This document shows, in pieces, positions 42,076-56,100 of a stretch of 64,000 nt of DNA (the first letter of the stretch is position 1; every line of letters begins with the position of its first letter). The stretch is taken from the NCBI RefSeq assembly GCF_000002995.4, contig NW_025062477.1, positions 2,859,501 to 2,923,500 of the forward strand, read 5' to 3'. The stretch comes from Brugia malayi. Its lineage: Eukaryota > Nematoda > Chromadorea > Rhabditida > Onchocercidae. The translations under genes and the position numbers were made by a program. A model generated the notes under the pieces. The model was not told where the DNA came from, ran no database searches, and saw nothing but the letters and a program-made list of their open reading frames with translations.

Positions 42076-43817
42076 GCGATTTTACACCAAACAAACATCA
42101 AAAAGCAATCTCATCTGTTATCATTGCTTGAAATTTATCAATCAAAAAATGATAAGTTGATAGTAAGTATAACGGACATATGAAATTAAATTTATATCAT
42201 TCGTTTCTTTTTCTTTTTCTTTTCTTTTTGTTTTCATCATTTCATGCATATTTGTTATGCTCAAATCAATAAACAAAATTATCAATTTTGAATTCAAGTA
42301 GTAAATTTAATGAAAGTGAAGTATGAATTAACAAATTAATAATATGAATGAATTGTTTCTTTTAAAGAAAAAATAAATAAATTGTAGAATATTGTGTAAT
42401 TTCTTTGTTTTGTTTTGTTTTTTTTTTTTTTTTGAACTGGAAATTATGAATATTTTTATAACTTTGATTTATTCATCGCAAAAATGATTGTTTAATGACG
42501 AATATTGTTGATAATCGGTTTGATATATTATTGTTGAACTTGTAATTAGTTAAAATAAAATAAAGTTATATGTCTTATCAGTGATAAATGATAAGAATAA
42601 AGATAAGAAATGATTTGGAGAAGTTTGAATTCATTACATTAAGCGCATATTTTTGATTAAGCGCAGATGAAATTTAAAATGTCTTTAGGAGGACTTTTTT
42701 TCTTCAAAAAATAATCTTTTAAAGTAGCAAAAAAAAAAAAAAAAAGATTCTAGAATAAAATATGAAATCTAATTTCGAAGCTACAATTTTCAAGCCATTC
42801 TCCTCAAATAACTAAATTACAAATCAATGCAAATAAGAGGGGACTAATTTATAAAATATCTAAAAATTAGTTGCAAATTCAAATTAAAAAAAAAAAAAAA
42901 GAAAAAGAAAAACTTCATGGATGACGAGATTTATGCCCATCCTAATGTAAAATTTATGCTAAAAGAAGATTAGGAAAAAAAAAAAGAGAACAAATAAAAG
43001 CTGTATTAGCTAAAAGGGCATCAACTTTGTGTAGTAAAGGAACGACATTGAAATAGGAAGCTATCCTCTAGGCCAAATCAATAATCAGCCTTGGATATGG
43101 GTATGGACTTTAGGCCAAACCATTTACACTTCATTTCTTAATCGATTCTGCCATTTCTAAGCTCTCTAAATATCAATGAAATAACTCACCAAACAGCTTC
43201 TTATTATACTCAACATCAAAAGTGGAGAAGATAAAAGATCATTCCCATAATTAAATTCATCAGAAATAAGTAAAGCTATGAAGGAAGTAGAAGAAATTAG
43301 CTAAATGTTAATTGAATTTAAATGAAAGCTGCTTGTATGCTATTTTACTTAACCTTTGCATATCTTTTGCGAGGGAAATTAGCTATTTCATCTCTAACTT
43401 TTATATACCTTATGTTTATGGCCATTATCACACATAAATGTTGCATATTTATTGACAATTTATTGAATGCATTACAGTTTATGAAAATGCCAGCGAAAAA
43501 AAAAAAAGAAACGAAAAATCATGAAATAAAAAGATAAGTGCAGATAATATATAAAATAGATAAATATGTAAAAGTAACAAAGTGAAAGATCAGAACCGTG
43601 ATAGTAGAACTTGAAAAATGAACAAAATTACATAATTTTGTAATCTGAACTAGAAAAAAAAAAAACTCCATTTCAATACTCAGCAATTCTTTTTTTTTTT
43701 TTTTTTTTTTTTTTCTAGAAATTATGCATATTTTCTAGGAATTGAAGGAAAGGAAGCAAAACGAAAATATAATAATATATATGGACACATATAATAATGA
43801 ATATATATGGAAAAGTA
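42076..43817. other. AT-rich intergenic region
   Basis: No supported gene; A/T homopolymers and AT-rich simple sequence. It should contain the promoter of the U2AF35-like gene on the minus strand and the 3' UTR of the INTS13 gene. A 71-codon plus-strand open frame near 43322 has no recognisable similarity and is not called. Confidence 0.6.
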
Positions 43818-46800
43818 TTACACAGATTCAGCATCACCTTTGCTGGATGCTTTGTTAAGATCAAGATTTGGATAAAGTATAGCAGGTTTATTGCCAGCTT
43901 TTACACGACCAACGAAATCTTTCCATTTTGTTAAGTGCTCCTTTTGATATCGTTCAAGATAGTAATCATAAAGATTCAACTTTTCTAAAAAGAAAACAAA
44001 TCCAGGACTTGAGATTACATCTGGTTAAACAAATGATCTTTGACGAAAATGAATCATAATCTCATTCTTAGCTAATGTATTTACAAATAATCTAAAGTAC
44101 CATTTGGTCCCCAGGTGTATATAGATTTCCGTGGTTTTTTTATTACCGGAGACATACTACGACTTTTTGGTTGCGTCGTATCCACTGGTGATTGACTTCG
44201 TACTGTTGAAACCGATGAAGAACTAGACGGCAATCTATAAATGAAAATTACAAGTATCATATAAAATATTAGACAAATCAACAGTTATTTTCCTTTTGAT
44301 AAGCCCTATTTCTCCTTGCACTGTACACTGTAAATTGATTTATGTCCTTACTACATTTTATATCAAGAAAATTTTTGGAAAAGATTACTGCATAGTACGG
44401 ACTGAAACATCTTGCACCGAAACATGAGTTGCGCGATCAAGACCCGAAATCTGCAACCACGAAATGGTATAATATAAACTATCAACACTTGTAATCACTT
44501 CCACATGTTTTTTTAGACGATATTATAATCAAAATATTATAATGTGGATAAGAAATTTATCAAGAAGACCAAGAGTTGGATAGTACTAAAAAAATATGAT
44601 GAAAAATGTACTTGAAGAAACATGTTAAACACTTCAAGATGTCTCGCCGAATGATTCACATAATTATGCAAATGATTCAGCAACTCATCACAAGCATATC
44701 GGAATTGTTCATCTCTGTAAGGAATTAAGATAAAACAATAATCATTGCAAAATAAAAAATATAAAAAAAAAAAAAAGAAAGGAAAAATAACATTTTTTGT
44801 TAGTGGACTTCGCCTTTTTCCAGCATGCTCTGATAATACAAAATCTTTTCTTTACCAGAAACCAGTTTTCAATATTAAAATTTATCACCTCACCTACTAA
44901 GTGGATTTTTGAATTTCAAGCAATCTATAGTTTTCAAAGTAAGTGGCTCCTTTGAATCCTTGTAAGCCATTAGCGAGTAGATACATTCGCGACATTTATT
45001 AACATCATTCGTTGAAAGCTCACTGCGTCGTATTAGAGTTAACAGTGGGTCGAATTTCTGGAAATGTAGATAAAATAGAGATTTCGACGACATTTAGTAA
45101 TCTCTAAAAGATTAAATAATTTCTTGAAAATAAATAAAGCAATGCCTAATAATAGTACTTTTGGTATATTGTATATGAAAGCTTCATTTAGCCTGGAGGG
45201 CCAGTAACGAGTTAGTCTCAACAATTGCTTCCGTGCTTGTTCATTATATACCGATTCATCATCGACTGAGGCAGGTGAAACATCTGCAAAAAGCAAACTT
45301 AATCAGGTTTCCGATTTTAAACTTACAAATTTCAGCAGTTCCCCAAGATACTACTAATATTACACGATCAATCCTGAAAATTTGATATCGTTTCTAAATT
45401 TCAAAATTTTGGGATGAAGTTCAACAAAAAAAGAGAAGAAAAGAAAATATGCAGGAAAAAGTTTAAAATTATCAATTACCTGTTTCCTGTGAAATGACAA
45501 GACGTGTTTCTTTCATAAAACTAGCAAAATCAGCAACACGAAGCGGTGCACTCGGCTTAGGTAATACTGCGTTTGTCAACAGCTTTCTATCATCAAGTAC
45601 TGCTAAAAAGAAGTTAATGAATCAGAAATATCATATAATAAAGGTTAGAAAAGTATGACTTACGATGATTTCCGATATGCACTGTATGTATATAAATCCG
45701 CCCTGCATGACACATCAACAGATGCGAAATGAGCTTCTGATTAACATTCGGTGTAACGTCTCGTGGCAAATGTACATTATGTTTCAACACCTAAATCAAT
45801 TAAAAGGCTGAAAAAAAAGAAACCTAAATCAAATTCGATCAAAAAAAAATTATTAATATTTGTTTATTTCCCACCAGAGAAGAAACTCCACTGTTTCTTC
45901 ATCCCTAAAATTTGAAATGAAAATAAAAATTTTAACAATAAGATGTTACTTCGAGCATAACATTTCTGCCGCTAAGAAGAAATGAAGTAAGACAAACAGA
46001 TGGCCGACCATTGACACTTGCTGGTGATATCGGAAGTGCAGAGATGCATCGAGGGAACTAGAAAGAAAAAATTTACATCCTTAGTCCATCAATTCCCAAG
46101 ATTCATTAAAATATGACAGTGAAAATTAAAACAAAAACCTGATTCCAACGATTTTTAGCAGATGGAGTTGTCCAGGCTAGTTTGACAGTTTCATAATCGC
46201 CGGGATTAACAGTGACTCGTAACTTGGAACCTGGTCCGACCAAACCATATCGTTGTAAGAAATAATGACTCCGACGTGGATGAAATACCTCTACGTCATA
46301 ATTCACCGACTGTCCCTGTTGTGCTTCTTCCTGAAAATTATAATAATGGTGGATTTTAAATTAAAACCTTAGAATATGAGACTTCATAAGAATTTGCTCA
46401 TCAAAATTAACCTTCATTGGTATACTAGTAACTGTTGTTGAGACTAAATCAAAGTGCTTCAGAATAACACCGTGTAAAACAGGTCGTAGTGATGGACCAG
46501 CTTCAGCACAGACAACACTGCATGAAACATATTCATTCAGCTAAAAAGAATAAGCTTGAAACGGATAAAAACCAATCATGTAAGTAAAACCCTTTTAAAA
46601 CAAAACAAAACAAAAAAAAGCTAAAAAAAATGCTTCAGAGCAATTGAAAAAGTAAAACATAGCAACCTTAGTAAGCGGTTTAGCAGTAGGAAGATAGATT
46701 TTATCCTTATTGTCGTCTGTCACCGGATAAATAATGATAAAATAAACTTGCACATGCGTGATTGGGGCAAAACTAAAATATATTAAAAATATTTAAACAA

Positions 46801-48634
46801 AACATCAGAATTTTGCCTTTCCCTTCTCACTTTATCGCATTTCACATCTCTGAAATGAACTATAACAAAAGATTGCTTTTTATTACTAACTTTTTATCAC
46901 CATCCAAAGCTTTCACAATTTTATTGCGGCTGATAATATCTTCAGTGATATGTTTCGTCAACATAGCAATATCTTCGTCACTGAAATATCCTTATCAGTT
47001 ACAACTAATCATGCTTTGACCAAATTATTATTCTGTTCTAAAACAGAAAAAAAAATGATTGGTAATACAGATTATTTCATAAATTACATCATTTTTTCGA
47101 ATTAAACAAGAACTTTCAACTGTAACATATGCCTCTTAAGAGATGTGAAAACAACAATTGAGCCCGTATTTGGAAACGTTTTCTTGATACCATTTTCGAC
47201 CGTTAATTCATACATTTTCTGCCTTGCAAACTTCATTTTAAGTGATAACCTTTTTACGCGATCCTTAAAAGAAAGAAAACCAACATATTATTTAGTTTCC
47301 GTATATTCCCTAGGATCTAAAACAAAAAAAAAAAATCATTATCAACAATTAAAAGTAATGTAATCACTTGTAACTGCGGATCTTTGCTAAGAAATCTATG
47401 CATTTAAGAAAATAAACACTTAAAGCTTACCGCAAATCTCTTATTTCTCAAGTCTGTTTTACTTTTATCATCAACAACGTCGAATAATTCTTTGCTCTCC
47501 AGCTGTTTTTCATCACTATGCTCCTTCATACTGCTTTCACCACGTTTACTACACTTTCCAAAATATTTGAAACCAGAATTCAAATCAGACTGCTTTTTTT
47601 GTAATTCTGTCAATTCACTAATCGCTTCAACAGCAATCGAGATACCGTTAATTATTGAACAGGATGATAAATCCGCTTTAGCATCCGGAACACCACAGGA
47701 TGCAAATGATTTCAATAACTAAAAAGAACCAATTCATAGAAGATGAGCATTAAAAAAATACGCTTTTCAGTAAATTATCTGAGACTACTTATGCATTAAC
47801 AACATAAAATAATAATTACTTAATATCTGAAACTTTTTTTTAATCACATGTCTAAGTTCTTGAATCATCTTGATAGATATGCTTCGAAGAAATATGAACC
47901 TGATCTAATGAAATAAGTTGTGTACCCCAATTCGGTGTCAGAAATCTTCCAACAAAATCGGAAATCACGAAACGCATTAGCCGCACACCATCTGGATAAA
48001 TTTCATCAACAATTCGATGGAATTCAAAGGCTGATTCAACAGCACAAGTCCAAAGTGTCTTCTCCACCTGACTTACTACACGCATCTGTCCCGTTGTTGA
48101 ATCTTTCAGGGGAATGTCGATTTTCTGTAAAAATAATTTCAAGCTGATGTGAAAGAACACCACCAATTATATTCAAAATTTTATTCCTTTATTCAAATTT
48201 ATCCAAACACTTCGCGTGAGATCTATGATATTCTTACCTACCATCATGACTACCGTAAAGAAAGATAAACTTCTCAAGTCAAAAATTTGCATATATATAA
48301 TACACTGCTTGTACCTTATTTCATTTAAAAATAACTAAAGAAAATTTCCTATTATGGAGAAAGTCAAAAATTTGATGTGATAAATTTCAAGGAGCTAATG
48401 TGATAATTTTACTTAAATTTAATTTAAAAAATGAATTGAGTAGGAAAAAACGAAACTAACAAAATTAGAGGAAGTAGCAAAATCAGGTGAATGATCCAAG
48501 ACAATAACAGTTTTGTGATCCGGACCAATTGTCACATCATTAACAGGTACATTATCGGACATACTCCATAATGCCGATAACGGATCCGTATGAATCCAAC
48601 GAGTAGAATTAGCGGTTATTGACGTAGACATCAT
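43818..48634 (-). CDS. INTS13: Integrator complex subunit 13 (Asunder)
   Basis: Seventeen exons: 48461-48634, 47900-48124, 47431-47718, 47127-47263, 46891-46980, 46667-46772, 46412-46540, 46139-46330, 45950-46057, 45664-45790, 45480-45602, 45159-45283, 44894-45057, 44612-44714, 44389-44450, 44101-44234, 43818-43984; 817 residues versus 706 in human. Matching blocks in order are HKTVIVLDHSP (40-50), LWTCAVESAFEFHRI (about 82-96), RFVISDF, LVSTTVTSIPMKEE, NYDVEVFHPR, NGRPSVCLTSFLLSGR, QLLRLTRYWPS, DEQFRYACDELLNHL and a C-terminal KWKDFVGRV segment that matches the human cleavage-module binding tail. INTS13 acts with INTS10/14 and the Integrator endonuclease in snRNA 3' processing and transcription attenuation. 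The extra length is an N-terminal extension of about 35 residues, an insertion in exon 3 and a Ser-rich linker. A TGTATAG acceptor 11 bases before the tandem ATGs suggests trans-splicing. Confidence 0.92.
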
Positions 48635-49298
48635 AGAAGTGAACTATACAATATCAAAATGATTCATAATCTGTGTGGAAATATTTCAACTTATAGTGTT
48701 GTTTTCAATTAAAATTAAATACTAAAAAAAAAGAAACAGCTTTTGGTTGTTTTATTTAATTTTTAGTGATTTCTAAAACTAAATTCATCAATGTTTCCAG
48801 AGTACTTATTATAGAATTAAAAAAAAATAATGACAACATATTGCCCTATGACCTAACAATTTCCTTGTGAATTCAAAAAACAAAAAAAAAAATAAACAAA
48901 CAAACCAACAAAATCACATATTAATGTTATGCCAATATCACTTCCCCCTTCTTATCACCCATCGCAAACTGATTCGTTCCTGGTCGCATATTGACCTTTG
49001 TCCTTCTATTGCTTATTAATTCAAATGGGTGTGGAAGGCGCTCTGTGGAAAGTAAGGGGTCAGTCAGCATGAGGTCACGAATGTGGGATTATAGTTATAT
49101 GTGAAATATTTAATTTACTTTTGGTAATACTATAAATAATCTAAGCCATTTTTTACAAAGTATTTTTGACGAATCACATTATTCTCTTCTGATATTTCAT
49201 ATGAATTATTTCGTTTTTTATTCCTTTCTGCATGATTCGATGTATGCTTTTTTGTTGCTTTTTTGTTTAAATTAGTAATTTATTATTTTTAGTGACAA
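48635..49298. promoter_or_regulatory. Divergent promoter region of INTS13 and the NuSAP-like gene
   Basis: A 664-bp gap between two divergent genes. Within about 85 bases it holds TTGACCTTTG (48991-49000), AGGGGTCAG (about 49055-49063) and GAGGTCACG (49071-49079), all resembling nuclear hormone receptor half-sites (AGGTCA). The rest is AT-rich. The regulatory role is inferred from position and motif clustering only. Confidence 0.45.
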
Positions 49299-52200
49299 AT
49301 GGAAAATAAATCAATGAATTTGGGAACTCCTCGAAATCGCATTTCTACACTGAAATATTCTCAGTTAAGAAAAATTGCAAAGCGTTACTCAGTGAATGCT
49401 AATCAAAAGGTTATCATTTGTGCATAATTTTTTCTTTTTTTTTTTTTTTTTCAAATTTTATATGATATACGATAAGTTATCTGTTTTTTCAACATTATGA
49501 AGTTCATACATTATAATTCTATTTATATTAACTTGAAAGCTAAATTAGCGCAATCCACTTCACTTTAATCAGTATAATTTTAGTTTGCTCTTACTGGTTA
49601 ATCTTAGCTACTGTATTGCAGTATTCAAATAGCATGTGATAATGGTCCCCAATAATGCTATGAAATATTTGTTTGTATTTCATTTCATCGAAACAAATTA
49701 TTTACTGCGAATAGATTTGTTTAGATGCTTATTAAATTCAGCTATATAAGTTTTTCAGAAAGAAGTGTTAATAATGGAACTGTCGAAAGTTTGGCCACAT
49801 TCTGAATGCGATAAAGAAAATATTACTCCGAAGAAAAAAATTGAATCTAAGGTGTTGATATAATGTGGTCATTATATAGCTTCTTTATATTTACTTTTTG
49901 TCTCATTATATTACCGTTTGGTTAGATATCATTCTCTAATTAATATTTTTCAATCCCAGCTCACGTAATAGTTTTCAGCCATGGGCTTTCAGGTAACTTT
50001 GTCGTGTTCATCTAAAAGTTCCTTAAATGATACACTCAATCAAACTTTTACAATTGAAAAAGATAGTGATGTTGATATGGATGATGTGGACCTGTCCACT
50101 GCGAAGTTGACTACAGCAGGTTAGAAATGTTTCCAAATACTTCTTGTTTCATAACTTTATATCTGTTTTTCATCTGCAGAAAAAACACTATGATCTAAAC
50201 TGTTAATATTTTTTCGTTTTTTTTTTTTTTATAGATGGGAATTCGATTGAAAAAAAAAGCACGCTTCAACGTAGCCAAGAAGGCAATTTTCTGCCATTAA
50301 ATGAATCAAATTCCAGTCGAAAAATGGAACAAGGTACTCCTTATAAAGGCAAATCTGTTGCGCCTGGTGCACGTAAGTCATTAGTTTTCCTACTATATCA
50401 TACTGCTGTCTAATTAGGTACTACACCGTGCGTATGCACTTTCAACTCTTATAATCCTTTCTTGAAGTGTCTTGTTTACAATTTTAACAGTCTTTGCATA
50501 ATAAGTGAAGATTTTTGCTCAAAGACAACGTGATATATCGATGTTTTTATGGTTGTTTCAAGAACCATAAAAGGATGATTTTCAAAAATTTGACATTTTT
50601 AGATAAAAACAATAAGAGTTATAGAAATACATGAAGATTTAGTTGTTGCACGATTCGCCGTTCTTCATCAGAAATTGGCTGCGAAACAACCAACTCTACA
50701 AGAGGTCGATGCAAATGTGAAGCGAAAGTTTGCAGAACATGAAAGATCAGTTCCTGATACTTTCAAGGTAAAATATATCGACTGCCAAAAATTGCTTCAA
50801 TTTTATTTCAAATTATTTTATGGTTGCAATCATGGTATGCAATTCCATATCCAAAATCGGCTGTCTTAGTTTTTTTAATTTCACCTGATACAGTGCTCGC
50901 ATGATTCTATATGAATTGCTTATGATAATGCAAGAAATGGATGTGATCTTTAGTGGCTATGGAATTTCTGTTTTGCGAATTTCAAGCTACCGATGATCTG
51001 CTGTAAATAAATGCCAATATATCCTTAGCAAATCAAAATAGTTTGACGCTAGAATTTTGAACTTGTGTAGCGTCAGTACCTAGTTTTCATTCACATTATG
51101 CTAAAATAGTTGGAGATTTCAGGAATCTTAAATCAGTAGAATTGTTTTCATAAAACTCGCGAATATTCTCCGTAAAACTTGATATGTTTTTAGAGGTTAG
51201 CTACACCGAAAGTTCTGAAGAAAGCAAAACCTGAAATAGGAGTTGAAACTACTGGGTATGTCTTTGCTATAAATATAATCACATATATAATATATAAACT
51301 GTTTTTTTGTATAATTTTCACTTTTTAGTGAAATATTCCGGACGTCATAGTGTTTATTTTTCATCAGGGAATTTTCGAGGTTTAGGGAAACATATTCTAT
51401 TCAACCTATAATCAAAGTAAAGAGGATTTATGGATCTCTTTTTTTTAAATTTATCTTTGTTCAGGCATCAGTTCAAGAATGTTGATGAAGATCCATCAAA
51501 GATGGATTTTTCATTCCCAAAACTATATGGCACAAAAAACTCTTCTACAGCGATACAGAATTGTTCTGATGTGGCATCACAATCTAAAATTCCATTACCA
51601 CGTAGAAGAAAGAAACCAGAAGTACGCTATTCATTCTTTAAGTTTTAATTGGCTTTCATACATTTTTTTAAATGTTTTTTATATATTTTTTATATTTTTA
51701 GGTATCTTATATATTTTAAAAATAGCTTAGGTATTTTCTATGTTCATATATGTTATGCATGAATATATTATGCTTGGGTTTTTTTTTTGAAGGAAATAAT
51801 AATATATAATATAATTTACTTTCTGAATTTTTTTCTTTCGAAGTTCAGAAATTATTTATAGCGTTTTATAGATTGGTGTAAAAAAGCTAACAAAAAGGCT
51901 CAATATCAAACAAGTTCGACGATCTCCAAGGCTTGCACAGTTGACTAATTCTGTAACCGTGCCACAATTAAGCACACGTTTGCAAAGACTGGCTACTCCA
52001 AAAGGAAAGAATTCTGAAGGTAAGCTATTTATCTATTTTATAGTTTTTCGGAGAATTCTTGGTTGAATTGTTGATCATTCGCGTGACATTTTTCATTCAG
52101 TCCATTGCACAGCTGTGCGACTAATTAAATTGTGGTTTTAATGGGTTTCATTTATTCATTTAGTGTTACTAACGGAAAGTGAAAAGAAAGCGCTCCGTAA

Positions 52201-52530
52201 ATATGGGCGTCGATATGTACCCTATCGTCATCTAATACCTTATGTGGATACCACCAAAATGACTGATAGTCAATTTCATGAAGCAAAAAAACTTGGCCAG
52301 GTGCAAACATTAACAGCTATTTCTGCTTCAAGGTTTGTTTATTTTTACCTTTAGTATATCTTAAATTTTTTTAAGGGAAAGTTTTTGAGATTTTGTTTGT
52401 GATAAATACTGTTGATTAACGGACAATAATGAGTATACCGATTTGTTGTAGAACTGAAACACGTCAGCAGCTTCGCTTGAAACGCGGCGAAGCTCGTGAA
52501 CGGATATTGAGAGCGAAACGTGGTTGTTGA
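49299..52530 (+). CDS. NuSAP-like protein (nucleolar and spindle-associated protein family)
   Basis: Ten exons: 49299-49409, 49759-49851, 49993-50119, 50235-50372, 50625-50767, 51194-51255, 51465-51621, 51872-52019, 52164-52332, 52452-52530; 408 residues (human NUSAP1 441). The N-terminus STLKYSQLRKIAKRYSVNAN (17-36) matches the SAP-like start of NUSAP1. A middle helix (KLAAKQPTLQEVDANVKRKF AEHE region) matches its KKLHEAH...KKKHFEEH segment. The Lys/Arg-rich C-terminus ETRQQLRLKRGEARERI ending AKRG matches the terminal charged helix. NUSAP1 bundles microtubules around mitotic chromosomes; the same role here is inference. The protein is highly basic and otherwise low in recognisable folds. 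Exon 5 start 50625 was chosen because the earlier AG at 50602 breaks the frame. A TTTTTAG acceptor seven bases before the ATG suggests trans-splicing. Confidence 0.65.
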
Positions 52531-53149
52531 TAATGGAAGCATTATTCAAGCATCAATTGTAGCAGTGCAACGCTTTTAAGATAATATGAAATATTTGAAA
52601 TCTCTTATTTATCACTTTTATCACTTTAAAATGTTAGATATTTTGAGCTTTCTGAAAGCTTTTGTTTATACGCAACCTTATGTGGATCGTTCATTTATGG
52701 CGAACTTCATGATCTTTAAATAGATATTATTTGTTTACATTGTGCATATTTACAAGTGTTATACACTTTCATTTATTCAATTAAACCTGAGCTGTAATTT
52801 ATGATTCTCGCTCTGATCTTTTATAAACCTTCTATGCGCTATGATCAATGTAAGCATTTTTAGGCTCGAGATAATAATATTAATTTATCGCTTATTCCAT
52901 GTCATATTTGAAGTGTGTCAAATGAATTTGGAACGATTTATATCAGAAAGTATGAACAGTTTGTTATTATAACAATTTTTTTTTCCTAGAATTGACTGTC
53001 GACTTTTTGGTGTCAGTGATCCAGTAAGATTATCCATGAGTAACAAGGTTGAAGAGAGTTAGGAAGTCATACGTGCATCAAAAGAAATATGCAATGCACT
53101 GATATTATAGCTGATCTTAGGCTTTTATTTTAAATCGGTTTGTCTAACT
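52531..53149. other. Intergenic gap between the NuSAP-like gene and CPT2
   Basis: About 620 bases, AT-rich, with no gene seen. It should carry the NuSAP-like 3' UTR and the CPT2 promoter or trans-splice region (TGATCTTAG acceptor-like site near 53120). Confidence 0.6.
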
Positions 53150-56100
53150 ATGCAAGCGTTACGGAAAGGGATTTCATTGATTCGACTGCGCGAAATGTCA
53201 ACAAGCTGTGTGTAAGTCAAATTACTGAATATATGTAGTTGTGCTAAAGAGAGAATTCGGAATTTGCACTTTCCACTTCTGAATATTTCATTTTTAAAAA
53301 AATCGTGTGAAATATCTGTACATATTTTTTCATCCATCAAAAGCACAAGAAGGAAATATATACATAAAGAGTAACAGCAGGCTGTTAAATTTTCGTTTAT
53401 CGCATTTTACTGCGGTATTCGCTGTATTTTGGACATTTTTTATTCCATTTAATCGTTATTCATCGAAAAAATTTACAGTGCTCAAAAATTAAGTGGTGAT
53501 AACTATCAATATGTTCACAAAAGCGATATTCCAACTTATCATTTCCAACGAAGTCTTCGACGATTACCAATTCCAAAACTTTCAGATTCGTGTCGCAGGT
53601 AGCTTTTTTTAAAGACACAGTGTTTAATGTAATTGTAATTTTACCGTTTAATGAGATGAATATTTTTAAGTTATATAAAAATATTTCGAAACAGCTCTTT
53701 ATTTTTCAGACTCACCGAATCTGCAGAAGCCATACTACCAAAGGGAGAATTAGAGTTGCTGAAAGAGTTGGTAAAAGATTTTGCAGCACATGATGGTCCT
53801 GGTAAGTATATATTTTGTGAAATTTAATTTAGCTCTTGTATGTGTAGACTTTTCTTATAGATAATAAAACGCTGCTGTTTTCAGAATTACAAAGAGAGCT
53901 CATATTACATGATAAACGGAATCTGCATACAAGCTTCATATCAGAACCGTGGTTTGACATGTACCTTAGCGATCGCCTTCCATGTCCCATTAATTATAAT
54001 CCATTCATGGTTTATGCTCCAGATCCAGATCCAGTTTATAATGACCAGGTAATAATCAGTCTCAATGAATTGCTCAATTTCAGTTTTACTGATTAAGCAA
54101 GAATCGCTGGTTATTAACCCAAGTCTGTTCAGTCAGTTTAACATATATCTCTTTAGCTACACTCCAATTGTGAATGTATATTGAGCCGTTTTATTAGCAC
54201 AGCCGTTTGGTGAATATTTGCTGTTCTTGCTAAATTAGTTTGATACTGAGACAATTTTTTGGTGGTTACATTTGAATGAGATATTTTGTTACTTATTTTA
54301 GCTTACTCGCGCAACAAATCTAATTATTTCGTACGGTCGTATTAAGCGTGCGCTAGATGCAGAATGTTTAGCGCCTGAAATATACTACATGAATCCCAAG
54401 ACTGCCACTTCAACACCATTCAGATGGGTTTGCAAGTTAGTTTATTTTCATATTATGTTAAGGTTTCTTCTCCGTAATTCGTAAAAGACTATGATGTACT
54501 ATTCTATTTTCTAATTTATAAAGAATTTTTTATGTATGGATGAGTGAAAAAGTGATGCAAGAAATATGTTTTTGCAAATAATAGACATAATTGTGAAACT
54601 TTCTAGAAACTTGCCAGAAAATTTACGATGGTACGGTGCAGCTGCTTTTGGTGCATTTCCGTTGGACATGAGCCAGTACAAATCACTTTTTGGCGGTACA
54701 CGTATTCCACAAAAAGAGAAGGATTGGCTTATGCGTTGTGCTGATTCTAAACATTTTATTGTCTTACACAGAGGAAGAATTTATTCCGTTGATTTGTTTG
54801 ACAAAAACGGTATGTTCTTAGCTGAAATAAGCAGCTCAAGAATTATATGTCAAAAATGATATAAATGCATTATTTAGTATCTGGAAATAACCTGTATTTA
54901 CTTGCATTATATTATTTTTACCAGTTTATATTCACAGGTTCAATTGTTCCTGCAGAACAAGTTCAGGCTTGCCTGTCCATCATATTATCCGAACAGAGCA
55001 ACCTAAAATCGGAAGAATGCGTAGGATCTTTAACTTCACTTGAACGCGACCAGTGGGCAAAAGTCAGGTTTTCTTATACAGTTTGTCTTCGCCAAAATCC
55101 TCCATAATAGTTCATTTTTCATCAGAATTATTTTGAATAATTATTATTTACTATTCGATGGTGAAAACTATCACTGTAACTCAACACAGTTCAGTATGTG
55201 ATGTACTTTGTCTACGGAAGACAGTGTTGACGATGGAAAAATGAATTTGTAATAATTGAAAATATATTTTAGGCTCGTTCTGAGTTGTCTTCAATTGGCA
55301 ATAATTCGGCAAGTTTGGCGCTAATTGACAATAGTTTGTTTGCCCTTTGCCTGGATCCACCGAGAAGTGATAATTTAGATCAACTGGCTGAGAGCTTACT
55401 AAGTGGTGGTGACGCTAGGAACAGGTTTGAATTTATAAAGATTTCATGAATTTTTAATGCAGAACAAGCCGGCTACTTTTTGTTACAACGGTAGTTCTAA
55501 TGTTTATTACAATTAATGAATTGAAATTTAAGCGAAATAAGCAAGATAGGTGCTGTGAGGATGTTTGAGTATCTCACTGATGTTTTTAAAATATATTTCA
55601 GATGGTTCGACAAATGCTTCCAATTAATAGTTGATGCACAAGGTACAGCTGCGATAAATTTTGAACATAGCTGGGGTGATGGTGTTGCTGTACTTCGTTT
55701 AATGGAAGAATCATTCCGTGATGCGAAACAAAATCATTTTGTACATCCCAAAGAAACCTTCAATGCCACAGCATATTTAGGAAGTCATTTACGACCAATT
55801 GGTGAGTACTTTTTTTAAATATCTTAACTATCTTACAGACTTCATTTTGACTGACTTTTTAGAATTCTAGAAAGCAATATTTTATGATGGAGAAAGACAG
55901 CAAACAACGGTTTGATTTTATGGAAGAACACGTTTTATGATTTGGAATTGCGGAAAATTTTTGTATCGTAAGAACATTAAGCACTTATCATTAAAAAGTA
56001 TAGTATATGTTATGCCACTCATACAGATTGCTTTACAGTTTTGATTTTTATTATTCCTTAAAATTTTTGATAGACCACGAAATATTTTGCAGACTTCATA

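Noticed and set aside
47492..48147. Plus-strand open frames of 75-76 codons
   Set aside because: They are antisense shadows of INTS13 exons 2 and 3.
53307..53492. 61-codon open frame as first CPT2 exon
   Set aside because: It cannot join the conserved CPT2 frame. The exon 53150-53211 has a strong donor (GT|GTAAGT), correct phase and a presequence-like composition.
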